A stretch of 64,000 bases of DNA from Guyanagaster necrorhizus (GCF_019112545.1 NW_025064893.1:285337-349336), one strand, 5' to 3'; positions 10,725 to 24,185 are shown, counted from the first letter of the stretch. The notes: generated from the sequence alone by a model not told the origin. Translations and numbers: made by a program.

Positions 10725-12485
10725 CGGTGTAGAGTTGTTCTTGTTCATCTCATGAAAAGGCCATGCTGCTCCCTATGTACTACGAATGATAGCCTTCTAC
10801 TGAACCTCGGTAGATCGTAACAGGATGCACACGAACAAGCAGCCGGAAGCCTTCTATGCAAACATGCACTCGTGCGGTAATATTTGCATTCAGGGAGCAC
10901 ACAAGACTGAGGTGGAGACGTGAGTGTATTATTTGATAGGATAATAGAAGTGCGCACATAAATAGAGAAATAAATAGGGTCGCCTAACAGAATATAGTAG
11001 AATGAGAGGTAGAACACATCCAATACCCCACGCTTACCTCCATTGTAATAGAAGACACCAGTCGCAGCAACCATAGCACTGTAAGTGGCGGTCAGATCGA
11101 TGTAAGAAGAAGGAGGTAGTCGCTACATACTACAAACTGCCTGTCATGACGATCAGATTAAGTTGAGGTAATGACCAGGCAGCTAACCAAGTAGGTCCGG
11201 GCGCCATCACGCCTCAGTGAATCTAAAAGCTCACTTTCGTAACGACGTGGCTTTTCCAGGGCATTGTAGACTGGTAATAAGAATTAAAAAGACATTAAGG
11301 AGCAGCTACGAAAATTTGGGGAAAAATCAGAAAACGGATGTTTCTTTGAGGCAAAGCACCTACCAAGACGCCTAGTTTTTAAAATTAACCATCCTCGGTA
11401 TTCTTTGAATGTTGCAGAGTATCTGAGATTCGGCTACGCGGGTAAATGTTAGCAATGAATCGTTAAGATGGACTACACATTTACCTCCAGTATTCAAGTA
11501 GCTCAAAACCGACAGGGTCGATAGAATTGTTACAGCTGCCCCGCTGATACCAAATACAATGAGTAATGTCCTGCGAACAGACCGTCTGTGATCCCAAAGG
11601 CGATAGGCGCGCATCATGATGTAGGCTGAAGTTCGACAGTCAGTAAAAACCTGATAAATCCAGACCATCGTGCAAACCCACATTGCGAAGTATTGGCAGC
11701 GATAATAGCAGAAATGTAACTCAGCCAAATCCGCTGTTTAGTAGGTTGCGCCAGGTGGCTCGTCACTAGAACTATAGGTGAGTAATATCCCAGGGCTATG
11801 AAGGGCATTTACGGACCATAAATGCGGTATATCAACACAGCTTCCGTAAAGTAACGATTCATTAAATGGACAACTTTCGTCAGGCAATGGTCCCACGACG
11901 TTAAAACCCGCCGCCGCAGCTACATGGTCGTCAGAACCCAAAGCAATTAGTGTGATGAACTACATGAACATACCAGGTATATATTTTGAAAAATAGCATT
12001 TGAACTTGAATGGGAACGGTAGACATTGGGTACTATGTGGAAGCAAGGTAGGGGTTAACGAATTCGCACTCGTCATCATCAATGACACAGATCGTTGAAA
12101 CTTGATACCTAAAAAACAGCCTCTGTGATGAATCGAATGGGGGGCTCCATCAAAACGCAAAAATAGATAGACAGCTGAAAGTGTCCTCCACATCGATATC
12201 CCGTGGATGGTCATCAATAAAGGATGATGCCGTGTAGATGTAATGTGTGCTGTCCTCGTCTTTAAACGTGACTCCGAGTCAGCGGATTGAGATCCTCGGC
12301 ATAAAGGAAGACCATAAGACTAAGACACGAATGTGAACTCAATTACGAGGCGACCGCGAAGAACAAGCGTCTATCTTCTTGTTGATCAGTAGGAGCATCA
12401 AACCGCACCCAAGGCAGAGAGAAAGCGGCTAAACGGCCGGCCATCCATTATCGACATCAGCAGAATCGAAGCAAGCTCACAGCAT
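10725..12485. repeat. Tandem segmental duplication, unit 2
   Basis: Collinear with 7085-9250 but shorter through several deletions. It carries the degraded second DUF6533 gene and its upstream region. Confidence 0.75.
10745..12026 (-). pseudogene. DUF6533-family gene, copy 2 (decayed)
   Basis: Paralogue of the gene at 7171-8609. The exon reading YIMMRAYRLWDHRRSVRR (about 11480-11720) is well kept, as are the intron positions and the candidate start ATG at 12026 (MSTVPIQVQ). The DUF6533 segment is damaged: it reads WDHCLTKVVHLMNRYFTEAV, missing 54 nt (18 codons) that encode the FGEEVATMWGPLN region in copy 1. Just upstream, an extra AT dinucleotide (GACCATGTAGCT versus CAACCGTAGCT in copy 1) shifts the frame and creates a TAG. 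One feature looks more ancestral: the GT donor where copy 1 has GC. A functional product is unlikely. Confidence 0.7.
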
Positions 12486-12842
12486 GAGAGCGAGTGCATC
12501 TGGTTGATGTGCCGAGTGCTGTTCAGGGACAAAAAAGAAAAGATTGTCATCAAGTGAAAGCCTTTTTGAGGAACCACAGTTCGTCAGATTTACTGTTACA
12601 AAGGGTAGTAGTGCACTGACTCATGTGGGTAGCATTTGGTGGTGAAGAAAACTTAAACAGAGCGGTTACAGCGGCCGAGTCGGCAATAGCTGCCGGACTT
12701 TTCGGCCGACTTCAAGTGTCTGCGGAATTGCGACATACCAGTTAATATCAACACCGTGACCCATTCATATTAGTCGCTCTTCAGACTACCAAACAAGTCA
12801 AGTGATGCGAATACCATGCAATGTATTGCAGCGTCGAAGACG

Positions 12843-14867
12843 TCAATCAACCCACGTAGGCTCAACAGACCATCGTGGCCGCGGAAAATATTTACCTCCC
12901 TCCAAACTCTCCGCCTCCATCCTCAGCTTGACCGTTCTGTGGACCTTGAAGCCTTCCTGATACTGCCTAGGTATATGCCGAGGTCGACCTCTATTCATCC
13001 TAAACATGTCAACGTGAGTCCTAATTCCATTTCTCGATGATAAAGGGACACCTACGTGATCGCCTTCGCCCATGTATTATCACCCTTCTGATATCGCAGT
13101 TTTGTAGGAATGAGTTCAAGAATCCACCAGCCAGGGGCTATTTTTAGCTCGTCGTATATAGGACATAGCGCGTCGAGCAAGTCTTCTTCTTCTTCATTGG
13201 TAGCATAAAGCGGCTTCGCAACAGTATCCATGGCCGGCCGAGGGGGAACAACGGGATGCAGATGCGTCGGTTCCATCCCCAGACGCTTCAACAGCTCACA
13301 GTGGAACATGATTCCCGTATTGACTAGGAAACATTGCCGAATCATCCACCTCAACGGTATTCGTGCGAGGTTATGCCGAACTTCATTGGCTACCGCACCT
13401 CCTCCAACATCTGGATGGTCCATAGAGATCATCAGTCTTGACGGGGCACCGCTAAGGACGGGACACAAACCGCAGTGACACCCAGCGAACCACACCTCTT
13501 CCACGTCTGTCGGCGTATCGGCATGTACACGATCGTACTCCGATTCGAGTTCCCTCAGCGATTTAACACGAGTAGAATGGGATCTAGGCATCTCGCCTTT
13601 TTGCAGTCCTAATTTATGTTGCACGGAGCATGTACGGTGCCAAAATGCCGGTAAGAATCGTATCCGGTGCTCATCCAGAGCAAGGGCGTGACGGAAATGC
13701 TTGACATGGACGTTGGACGTGGTAAAAGGAAGACGGCGAGGGAATATCCCTACAGCACCAACGGTATCCCTGACTAAGCAGTTACTACGGGTAAAACACC
13801 ATAAGAGAGCAGTAAAGACCAAACACCGAGAAAATAAATGTCAACGTCGATAGAAAAAGCCTTTTTGAATGCGGCGCTTTGCTTCCATCCCGTTTCATCT
13901 TCTCGGGAATACATTTTGTAAGCAAACGGCACTTGTTGATGATTCGCTCTAGGCAGTAGTCCGACCTGGAAAGTCTGAGTTGACGGTAAAATGGGACCAT
14001 AACGAAACTCTACCTTGTGAATCCTATTTTTCCAAGGGTTAGCATCAAGAGCTGAGAAGATTGTCGGAATACGCACATTCCGGCCAACGCTCGGGCAGTC
14101 TAAATATATTTATATTCAGTTACGTGACAGCGGTATCGATGGCCTCGAGGCACCCACGTATGCCCCACGGGAGAACCTGAGGCTGGATGGGCATTCGGCG
14201 CAAATGTTGCAGAGTGAACCGGATACACACCCAAATAAACAAATCTTATCCCCGGCTTCATCTGAAAGCAAGTTTCATCATCGGTTTCATACGGGTGAGC
14301 GGAAGACTGACAATTCTGCATTAGAAACTCATATCCAGCTAAAGCAGTAGGTCAGACATGAAGACATGGATTTGAGGACGTAGCATACACATGACGTGAG
14401 CGTCGAGGTGAATGCCAATCATACTATCAACGACCTTGGTAATCTTGGCAGTAATGGGCGAAGCCACCTCAGGAATCGCATATGTCCCAATGCCCGACTA
14501 CATATACGTTAGCTAGGTAAAATTATAACTGGTGCAACGTACTTGGTAATACACCAATTGCTCCTTGGGATCATCTTTCTTCAGTGTAGAAAAGAAATTC
14601 ACGACATTGGAGTTCTGGCAATATACACAGTTAGCGGCTTGCCCGCTCTGAGTAGTCCCCGATGCACATCACTGTCAAATTGGTCCCCTTTGCGCAGTAT
14701 AAGCAACAGTTTTCAATGAAAACGTTTACAACATACGTACCGGTCCCATCAAAACACAAAACCAAGGTCCTATCGGAATGACTGGGTGGTATGATGTCTT
14801 CGAGAGAGCCTGAAAGGCTGTTGGACCGGTTAATACTGAACTTTGTTATTGAAGTGGACTGCGACAT
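12843..14867 (-). CDS. DUF2235 alpha/beta-hydrolase-like protein
   Basis: Thirteen exons that join in phase: 14741-14867, 14668-14687, 14543-14614, 14389-14497, 14312-14338, 14231-14261, 14158-14176, 14077-14099, 14014-14023, 13820-13965, 13471-13769, 13056-13410 and 12843-12999; 464 residues. Domain landmarks in order: LVLCFDGTGDQFDSDNSNVV, QLVYYQSGIGTY, the nucleophile elbow GFSRGAYTARALAGM, FLGVWDTVGAVG, FRHALALDEHR, and WFAGCHCDVGGG carrying the conserved His. These are the hallmarks of DUF2235, the family that includes bacterial Tle1-type phospholipases. The fungal members are uncharacterised, so a lipase or esterase role is only inferred. Ser, His and acidic candidates are all present. 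Exon 9 is only 10 nt long. No signal peptide is seen. Confidence 0.88.
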
Positions 14868-17615
14868 GATGATCCCAGAGAAAGAATAGTGTAGTCCAGA
14901 TGGCAGTTACATCTGGCCAAACAATCGTTTCAGGAAGAACTTTGCCGCGGACGGTGATAGCGCAGATTTTGCCGCGAACCTATATCATTGCGACGGCCGT
15001 TTCTGCAATTTTCAAGGAACAGGAAGGCAGGAGGGGACTGGCGTATGCATGCGACATGGTAGAGGGAATGAGAGAGAAAGGCGCCACAGCAACACGCAGG
15101 GACCTCAACAACCAAACACGCGTCAATAACTACCGTTCTTCGGACTGGGAAGTATATTCAACGCTTTCTGTGACGTTTGGCAGTATATCGCGCGTCGTTA
15201 CCAATACCTTTGCGGGCAAGATTGTTGTGAAATTATACGTCAATCGTTTACAAGTTTTTCAGTCCATTTTTTCGGACGTCGAACTCTAAACCCCAATACT
15301 AGTCACTTCCCCATGCATTCAAAGCGCAGTCGGTGCCATGCAATCCATATCGAGAAGCAAAAAGTTTCTTCTCGTTGAGATTCGGTTTTCACGGCTTTAA
15401 TGTCACATTCTATTTATATATTTTTACTGCTTACCTTATACTTTGACATTTTCGTACCTATCGACTTGACTCGGAACCCCCACTGTCCCTACTCTGTACG
15501 ACGGAATATACCTTCCTTTCGAGTCCAATACGCCTCCTTCCGAATCATCAGCACATAAATTCCAACATTTCTACATATGCCACTTGATACCACAACTAGA
15601 TATTTGACTTTTCTTCCTTTGCTAGTTTTCTATATTTCCTAAGTATGGTTACCTTGCAAACCTTTGGACTCAACAACCACTTTTCTTTATCTGTTCGTCT
15701 TCTGTCATGTTTCTTCTAGCCACACCATCTCCGTTGGCCCCAGATTCCCTCTGCATTACGCATTACTGGCACAAAGAAAAATGACAGGTTCCCAGAGCCA
15801 ATATAAAAATGAGCAAATCAAAGGAACGTCCCTTCCTTTCAATCATCCCCCCCTCCCACTAGTCATTTCATTCCTTCATCAAACGGTGGCTTTCATGCGT
15901 TTTCATCTCGCGTTCCGTGACAGTTGATTATTCTGTTCTAGAACAATGGCGCCGGCATCAAAAAAGACAAAAACAACCTACTCCAATGCAGGTGACATTG
16001 ATACCTCGTGATTCAGTGACTCGCCGACTCAGATGCGTAGGACGTGAACAACGACGGTGATAATAGCAACGACAAAAGTGAGCACGACTTCCACCCCTTT
16101 GAGGTGGGATTCTCTACACAAAAGGCCACTTCTGCTCTGAAAGCTTGATCATCTCAACAGGCTTACAGTCAAGAGTTCTGGCAAGGCTTGCCTGATCAAC
16201 ATCATCTGAGCCCTTGCTCACGGCAACTTGAAAAGCGGGACAGCAATAAGATCAATGCGAGCAACAATTGATTTTCTGGGAAAATATGAGTCAAGGAAAG
16301 ATGCCGGCGCTTATCGCTACGGATACAGCGTCCGCTTCAGTCACCTAAGTTGACCGGCGTAAGGCCAGGACAAACAGGTTACTGAAAACTCTGAAGGCCG
16401 GGGACACTGGCGGCTGCAGGTAAGATGCATGCCGTTGATAAAGCGGTGTCTCAGTACTGTCGTTGATACGTTATGACTGAAAAACAAAGGGTAGCCGTGC
16501 ATGAATCACCCCGCTAAAGGATAAATGCATAGGGGGTTGGTAGGCAAAAGAATGCTCTGCTTAGCACGTACAGTATAAGGGACCTTTCTGAAAGAACGCC
16601 AAAATGGAGAGTACAGTATGCGTTGACATTGGAGGTAAGTATGCTCGTCAGGTATTAATGACTCGTAACTTCGGAGATTCCGCTGGTCAGAGCCTTCGCT
16701 CGGGGAATCTCCTGAGAAAGGGTGTCACCGATGCAGCTGGTATAATGAAGAACAAAATGAAGCGACGAGGGTGAGAGCGGCAAAAGCGCTGATTATAGAA
16801 GGATAAAGATGTTGACGAAATAACAAATTTCCCTTTTCCTAAACAAAGTTGCCGACCACCTGATATGCAGGCGGTCGCTCTCTTCCCCTCCCAAATTGAC
16901 TTGGAGACGGCATGGTCCGAAACGATAGTGGTCCATAAATGCGTCGATGGGACTCGGTGGAAGGTCCAAACGTTGGCTTCGAGATCGGCGGCAACGCAAG
17001 TCGGAGGCTTCGGAACCGATATCAGCTCCCTCGTCTGGCACCGCTGTCAAAACATGCGCGAGTGCGAGACATTCGGATGACGGCGGAGCTTCTGGCAAAG
17101 GCTCGAGGAAGGGCCTGAAATGTGTCCCCGGAATTCGGCTTGCCAACGAATTATGAGGGAGCTCAGCTCCCCAGCCGGGCTGATAGCAACCTTGCGCTTT
17201 GAAGTCAAGGTGAGTAGCCTCATACCATGGCGAGGCGCATGCAGGAACGCAGAGAGGATATCAATACGGAGAGAGGAAGAGCGAGGACAGGGGGACAGGA
17301 GAGAAGCGACGCCGTATAACTTGCAGACTCGCGATGATGTCGCATCTTGCCATCTGGGCCACAGACAAAAACTCAAGAACATAGAAGATGGATCTCCCGA
17401 CATGTCTCTACGCTGAGTAGAATTACAGCGAGGAGCATGAATGCTCGTATCAAAAGGTCTGCGTCTGTGGCACGACCCAGTCAGAAACGTCTTATGGAGT
17501 AGTCAGACAAATTCGCAGGGCACGAGAAGAAAGGAAGCTCACGATAGGTGCCGCTTCATAAGAGGTAGACAGCTAGCTTGTCATTGTCAAAATGATTGAA
17601 ACCCACCGCTTCACT
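14868..17615. other. Intergenic, no supported gene
   Basis: About 2.7 kb. The longest open frame (14900-15289, +, 129 codons) lies opposite the DUF2235 promoter, shows no domain and is probably chance. T-rich DNA lies near 15400-15930. Confidence 0.5.
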
Positions 17616-18539
17616 TCACACAGGTCTGTATAAGGCGAAGCGCGGGTTCAGGCCCTTTCTCTGGGCTTTGGCAATTTCAGACAAAAGTCTGGCACGTTCT
17701 TTCAGTAAGGTCACGGTCCTCAGATGCTCGTCACCGTAGTCGGAGTCGTAAAGCGCCTATATAAAACGATCAATTCCGTACAATGCAACGATACAGGGAT
17801 AACTTACGCTTTGGTTACTGTTTGAGTGCATGCTCCAGTGTGCCCCACTAGACTCAAAAGATTCGACTTCCCGGTTCTGGTCCACATGCTCAATCGTACC
17901 GGAATGTCTGACAGGCACCGTGACATGTGTTTCCAAATTTTGCTCCTCGTGGAACAGAGACAAGGACATTCGCAAAGGTGAAGGCACCTCATGAATGCAT
18001 CTCGGAGGCGTACGCGGTGAGAGTTCTGGCGTACCAGCAGAGTTGTGTGAACTAATAGTCGTATTAGACTCGGTGGCTGACGCGCCCATCGGGAGAAGAG
18101 AGCTTGTACACGTCATCGTTGTCATCGTCGATGGGCTATGCGCGTGTCTCTCTGCCTGTACGAGTCCAGCCTGCTGTCCAATCCAGCATAACGCCTCCGC
18201 GACGAGCATGACCTCAGCACACTCTCCAGTGGCCAGCTTCCTCGGGTCAACGCCACTGAGACCCATGTCATTGTCCTTGAGAATATCGGTCTCTAGGATG
18301 CCTAGAAAGATCTTCATGCAATGCACTCTGGCACTCTGAGCCTCAGCACGCCGAGCGGGGGATTGCGACACGGCTGCCTGACGAATACTGGTGGGCAGCG
18401 GGAGTCGTGAAGATAAAAGGCATTCTAGTATGGCAAGGAGGAGAGAAGGAGTAAGATCGGTAGGGGACTCGATGGGTATTGGGATTCGCAGAGCGGTGAG
18501 TAGCTCGTTGAGTTGGTTCACCAGGTCCATGTTATTCAA
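17616..18539 (-). CDS. Conserved hypothetical protein with N-terminal helical (CH-like/DUF5745-like) domain
   Basis: Two exons, 17808-18539 and 17616-17756, with a 51-nt GT-AG intron (17757-17807) that keeps phase; 290 residues. The N-terminus (VNQLNELLTALRIPIPIES, then LTPSLLLAILECLLSSRLPL) resembles the calponin-homology-like domain filed as DUF5745; I recognise this from its pattern only. The middle is Ser/Thr/Pro-rich and looks disordered. The second exon encodes a charged helix (LLKERARLLSEIAKAQRK) that could form a short coiled coil. No catalytic motif is present. A cytoskeletal or kinetochore-like role would be speculation. Confidence 0.7.
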
Positions 18540-21421
18540 ACTCCGAATTGTAACTCCGCTATCCCAATCAGGCTGTTACCGACCTAATGCTGAGATCTTT
18601 ATCTACGAATGTTTATTCCCTGCTTATCTATCTCAACTGGACTGGAGTATCAGTTGTGTTGTCAAACGAATAATCTAACAAATTTTCTGCCTGCCGACAA
18701 CTTCTTCAGTGGGCAGACTGATTCGAGTCTATATCTTCACTACTTCCTACGTTTTCGAAAATCTTTTTCGGGACCCGAACTTTTTTTTCCTCTCTTGCGA
18801 GACCTGAATCTGCTCCGTAGCTTTCGGATTACGTGCATGGAACCTACCTCTTGCTGTCTCTTGCTTCTCAGTAGCACGCGAAAATGGAGATTCATCGATA
18901 TCGACAAAACCATGCTTCCTTTCACCATCTTGGCCGACCCTTGACATATTCTGGTACCTCATATGAGTCATGTCATGGTCCCTACGGTCCCCCTCTGGTT
19001 CCGTATATATCTTCAGGGCATCATTATGCCCTGGCCGTGCATATTTTGTCGAATTCGCAACTTTCGATCCCCGAACTCATCGCATTGGGAATCATGGATC
19101 CTGCCTCACGCATGGTAGCGGCGTACCACTCTTCCTAGGTCCATGTACCGAATTGTAGTCCAACCTTCCAGCATAAGTTACCTTCCACAGCGGAGCACAT
19201 GTGCGTACTCTACTTTGCCACCCTCCATGAGTCATCTAACTATCCGCTTCGAAATCTCGGTACTCCTTCGCTCAGTTTGATGACCCTGCATGTCTCCGTC
19301 CAATGGTTTCATCTTCATCACTGAAGACTCTTCGCGTTTTCGGGCACTTGGCGTCCGTCGGTCATCGCATGGAATAGAAGAGTTCTCTTCGCAATGTCTG
19401 CAGCTTCTTCGGAAATAGATTCAGAACACCCTTGTCTTTCTCTTGATTGGCTACAGATATCTTTCCAGGTCTACCGTCGAAGCAATCCATGTCTTTTTCA
19501 TGAGGACTCGTCTGATTTCATTTCACCCATCCGTCCAACCCCATCCCTACGCACGAGGAATTCTAGGATTTGTGAACAGCTCATCTGCATCTACGCGCAG
19601 GTCTACGGCCTTAGCATAATCAGGGGCAGAAAGACTATCATCATCTAGTGCATGCACATCTCAGAGGAAATACATGCATATCCTACCCTTTGATCGATAT
19701 GATCTCTCGTGATTTCTCCGAAGCGAAAAGCAATTTTGTCTACTCCTTCTACTGTCTCCCGACCAGTCGTTGACCTTGGCGAGCAAAAAGGATGGACAAA
19801 CCGGAGATGATATTCGCGATACGCCTTAGGTCCGCTTCAATGCGACATCACGGACGCCGCAGGGATCGGCGTTTCAGTGGTAACGGTCCCCCCGAGGACG
19901 AGTCGGGGGATGACGATGTGAAGGGAAGGGCGAAGACGAGAAAAATACTACGACTCTATTGCCGGGTCGAAAAATGTTCTCAGTGAATATCAAGGCAGAT
20001 CCTCCAATCAAAACGTATCCATATGCTCCAGAACTTGCCTCCTTCCTCAGTCTCATATCTACTGTGAAGAGCCTATATTCACTGCGATCCGTCCCTCGAA
20101 CTCGCTCACATCTTGATGGGTCGGCGTTCGGACCTGCATCTCGAGAATCTTAGACCGAACGTTGGAACGACGGGCTCTCGCCTGAGCTAGACAAGTCAAC
20201 GCGGAAAGAGATCAATTAATCGCTGGGGAACAATTCAAGGGTCGCGTTGGCGAGAATATATCATAATTATTTCAAGCACTAAAACAGCGAACCTGAGATC
20301 TGCTGTTCTCCACAAGATGGAGCTAGAGATCGGTGTTCGGGTAAGAGTAGGCTACGAATCTCATACCGGCCGCCTTTTTCCAGAACTAGAGACGACTTTA
20401 ACGTTGGACGGTGTGATTCCAACGTCTCCAAGGCGTCAAACATCCAGGAAGGAAGCGGTCTATGGTCATTATGAACGGTGGCAGTCATAAGTACTGGTAA
20501 TATCTTTTGCCAAGCTATGCCGCGGACCTGACGACACCCATCTCCAACGCTGACCTATGACGCGCAGACCCTTCTTCTGATTCTTATGATCGAAAAGGAA
20601 CTTGTGGAGGCCGAAAACTAATGGAAAACTTTCGTTCCCCATTCCTCGCTCGACACCGTCCGATATCAGGGCCTTTCAGGTTTCCAATTGCGCTCATCCC
20701 TTTGATGGGTGAATTGGGGTTGGCACCTGAGCTTCTATCATGCTGAACTAGAAGAAGGATTCGGACTACACAGATCCATATCTGATCATAGCATACGGAT
20801 TCTTGCACCATGAGGCGGCTTGGTTATGAGCTTCTTATGCCTATAGGCAAGCTTGGAGGTCAAGGTAGATTTTGATTTTCAGATATCTTGCTACGAGATC
20901 AAAGCCTAGAGCTCATAGTGAGGACCTTGATGATCACTGTGGTTGACTGCAGCTGATGGCTCAGATGCTTCAGTTGTGGGTAACGGAATAAATTTGAATA
21001 CACTAAGGTCCTCTTGTATCTATGCATGTGCTGAAATTCGGCTTCCGCGGCACCGGTTCCATAGGTTCCATACCTATGTAATGTGCCTTATCAGGTGCCG
21101 GTTGTCCAGACAATTTCCTCTGATGGTGGCGTATTGCGTCGATGACGACGCTTGTAGTCAAATTGAGAGTGTTATAGTAAGAGTACAACATAAAGAGCGG
21201 AAGTCGAATTACTATGGTACAATTTTGTGCTAAAAAAACGCGACTGTAACTACGAATATCACCCCGAGATACCTCAGGTTTACACTGCTACGCCATTAGA
21301 GACGGCCCTGCGAAATGCATACTGAACACCGCACGACCTGGCCATACAAGAAAGAAGCTCACTTTTGAGGATAATAGTAAGAATCGAACGGGAACTCGTT
21401 ACTCGGATCCTTTAACAACGG
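18540..21421. other. Intergenic, nothing recognised
   Basis: About 2.9 kb with scattered short frames on both strands. A minus-strand frame at 20279-20488 has protein-like composition (LPSWMFDALETLESHRPTLK) but no start, splice context or family could be established. Confidence 0.45.
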
Positions 21422-23276
21422 TCAAGCTAACGAAAACGATAAACGGGAGAGAAATACCTTAGAAGTTGGACTGACAGGGCTATTATCCCATTGATCCACG
21501 TCTATGTGGCCCATGCTTGGCATCCGTGTACCAAGATGAAACAAATTTGTGTTGTTGGTGGTCGTTCCCTGCTTATCAGTCCCTTTGCCTCGCACGATAC
21601 GCCGGGTGTTTAGCCTGCGCGCGCGATGGCCGGTAAGCTGCGATGAAAAAGAAAAAAAAGAACTCTATGCGCACGTTGCCATGAAGGATATAGCGTAAAC
21701 TGGACGAGACATCAGACCTATGACCAGAATATGGTTTCATTACTCACGTTTGCTCAGGATGAAGAAACTCGCGACAAAAACTAAATTGGCGCGCATGATG
21801 TTATACTAGCCAAAAACCATCAGACATCAGATGTGCTAAACATGTGGGCGCACTCACAAAAATCACGGTCGACAAACTGACGGCACTTTAAAACTAGGAT
21901 CAGTTTTATTAGATTCAATGCTCGGCATATTGGTCACCTAGTTAAAGCGCCGGTATTGATTGCATATAGGACAAGGCTATTGACCAATGAATCCGATCTG
22001 CTCAGTGGTGAGTACGAGATGCTGCGGAAATATGGTTACACACTTGTGGTATCCAGTTCTCAGTTTGTTCAGGAAATAGCACAGTGATGCGGCGGTAACC
22101 ACATCAGTTAGAACCCCAACGCCCAGAGAGGTGGATCCCAGAGCCTATGAACGCGCATAAGAATAGGCATGGTCGTGTGCACAAAAAACCACCGACCCGA
22201 AGATCGATAACCTCGAAGACCCCAGTCAATTGAAACCTAGAAGAGCTTCAGATGCCAATTAAACCAAAGTTGAGTATCAGCATACGCTTTCAAGGTGAAC
22301 GCTGGATCATTTGAGTGAGAATTTTTATATACAATGCAAGGGATGAGCTCACCAATGGCCAGGCCTCCACAAACGCAGATGTAAGTGAGTATGCTTCCAT
22401 ACAACTGCGGATAATTTGGGGTGACATACCCAGCTGGCCATACGTTAATAATAACTAGTAAACAGGGTCATCAGATAAACAAGGAACCAAAAGGATCAAT
22501 GAATGAAACTTACGATGATGCCGGTGATAAACTTATTGTGTTCACTGACTGTAGTTGAAAAGTGAATCTCCTTGGGGTTTTAGGCCGAGAGACTGCCACC
22601 CACATCTCCACACTCGCAACGCGAAGGATCTATACCCGAATGGTTAATATGCGGTAACTGCGGAACGAGTGTCACGAACGTTTTTACCATGCAGCCCACG
22701 ACGGCCTGGCTCGGGCATCAGGAGGTGAAGGGATAGGTGACTATACGCAACTCACTCCAATAGTTTGCTGCAGCTTTGAGGAAGAATGAACGGACTGAAG
22801 ACGGGGGTCCAATTTGAAGCACTCACAATGAATGACCTAGGTGCCAGACGATGTGAGCTAGTGAACAGAGCAATGATGCTAAATGACGCACCAAGTCACG
22901 GTTCCCTGCGCCAAAGCCAACACATTCGCGAAATTCGAGATAGTATAGTGATACACTACGTGTCCGATAAAAGCTTGATCGGTAGTTTCAAGGAGTCTGT
23001 CGAAGATATGGATAAACAACGGCGCGTATTGTTGGAAAAGAAACACGTACAAAATGAGCAAAACCTGTGAGACACGATTTCAGCAGGGGGGGAAAAGAAG
23101 AATGGAAAAATCGAGATATGCACCAGCCCTTTGTAAACCGGCCGATCAAAGGGAAATCTCGAGAAATAGCTGAAAACTTGCGCGAAGAGGATTCCGTAGA
23201 CACAGCAAGCTACGGCGAATCCTATGAGGACTGCGCCTAGTGTAGTGTTGATGTTCAGTTCCGAAGGTGACGCCAT
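21422..23276 (-). CDS. DUF6534-family membrane protein, copy A (last exon out of frame)
   Basis: The start at 23276 gives MASPSELNINTTLGAVLIGF, the classic DUF6534 opening, through PVYKGLV in exon 23124-23276. A 14-nt exon (23051-23064) follows, then LLETTDQAFIGHVVYHYTIS, then further small exons including an 18-nt one encoding LQQTIG. Later segments read VVGCMVKTF, SEHNKFITGII, LGSTSLGVGVLTDVVTAA, SDSLVNSLVLYAINTGALTR and IMRANLVFVASFFILSKR. These match the family's membrane helices in order. The tail (LNTRRIVRGKGTD... to the stop at 21422) is one nucleotide out of frame with the preceding exon if the visible acceptor near 21638 is used; copy B joins cleanly there. So copy A may have a different C-terminus or be newly broken. 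No function is known for the family. Confidence 0.7.
23051..23064 (-). other. 14-nt microexon in DUF6534 copy A
   Basis: Fourteen bases (GTTTTGCTCATTTT on the coding strand) flanked by an AG acceptor and a GTACGT donor. They supply V-L-L-I-L in the second membrane helix. Its partner in copy B has the same length and phase. Confidence 0.65.
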
Positions 23277-24185
23277 GGCAGGCGAGAGGAAGAGGTGACC
23301 CACAGAAGCAAAGGGAAAGGGCAGGGGCAGGGACCTTCCGGAAACCAAGCCTAATTATGTAGAAGAACGGACGGTCCGAACCTGGCAATCGGTGCTGCAC
23401 ATGCACTCTAGGAGAGACTCGTGGACCGTAGTTATTTTTCCCTGTCCTTCGATCGCTATGGAAAATCAAGTGATCCAAATGAAATCGGCTACCGCTTGCA
23501 TCCCGATTGATGTTGAGTGGGTTCCTGTGCCCAACATGGCACTAGCGTTGATGGCTGAAAAAGATTTCGATGCGCGTCCATTGAAAACGATAGAAGCCTA
23601 GGATTCATGTAGTCGGGGGCAGTGTGTGAACAGAAGGCCTGCTGTGAATGTTTGAGTGTTCCGCGTTGATGATGGACCTGAGTACGGCACGGTACCTGAC
23701 CACTGCCGGGTCCGACATTGGCAATGGCAAAGAAGACAAGACAAGCTCATCTGTATGAAAGCCGGACATGGTGCGCATGTGGAATTCCGTCTGGTACGTC
23801 TGAGATAGCTACAAGTCTTAGATAGCGTTTTTACACGGGACAACTACAAAATTGTCCGTAAAATACACACATTATACTCTAAAGTATGCTCCTCCATCGC
23901 GGTTATGCGGGCAGGATCCACTCGACGCATAAGATAAGATAAGAGCTTGCAGATCCCGTTTAGTTTGTAGTTAAGTAACCCTGACTCGGATGCGAAGGCA
24001 TTGCTATTGGCGGCTGAGAAATCCAAATCAACAAATCGGCTTCCATAGCAGAGCGGATGTAATAATACCTCTTGAGCTTGAGTGCTCAGTGGTTCGTCAG
24101 CGTCTGACATTACGGAAACTTCCTGATGTATTCCGATGGTTAATTGAGTCTAACACAAGATCGATTAAACCAGAGGCTTGTCAAA
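23277..24185. other. Intergenic between the DUF6534 genes
   Basis: About 900 bp. A minus-strand frame at 23844-24110 (begins MSDADEPLSTQAQEV) is uninterrupted for 88 codons but matches nothing I recognise. It does not continue the tail of copy B, which stops at 24186. Confidence 0.45.

Noticed and set aside
14900..15289. 129-codon plus-strand frame beginning MAVTSGQTIV
   Set aside because: Lies in the upstream region of the DUF2235 gene, has no recognisable domain or conserved pattern and no supporting exons.
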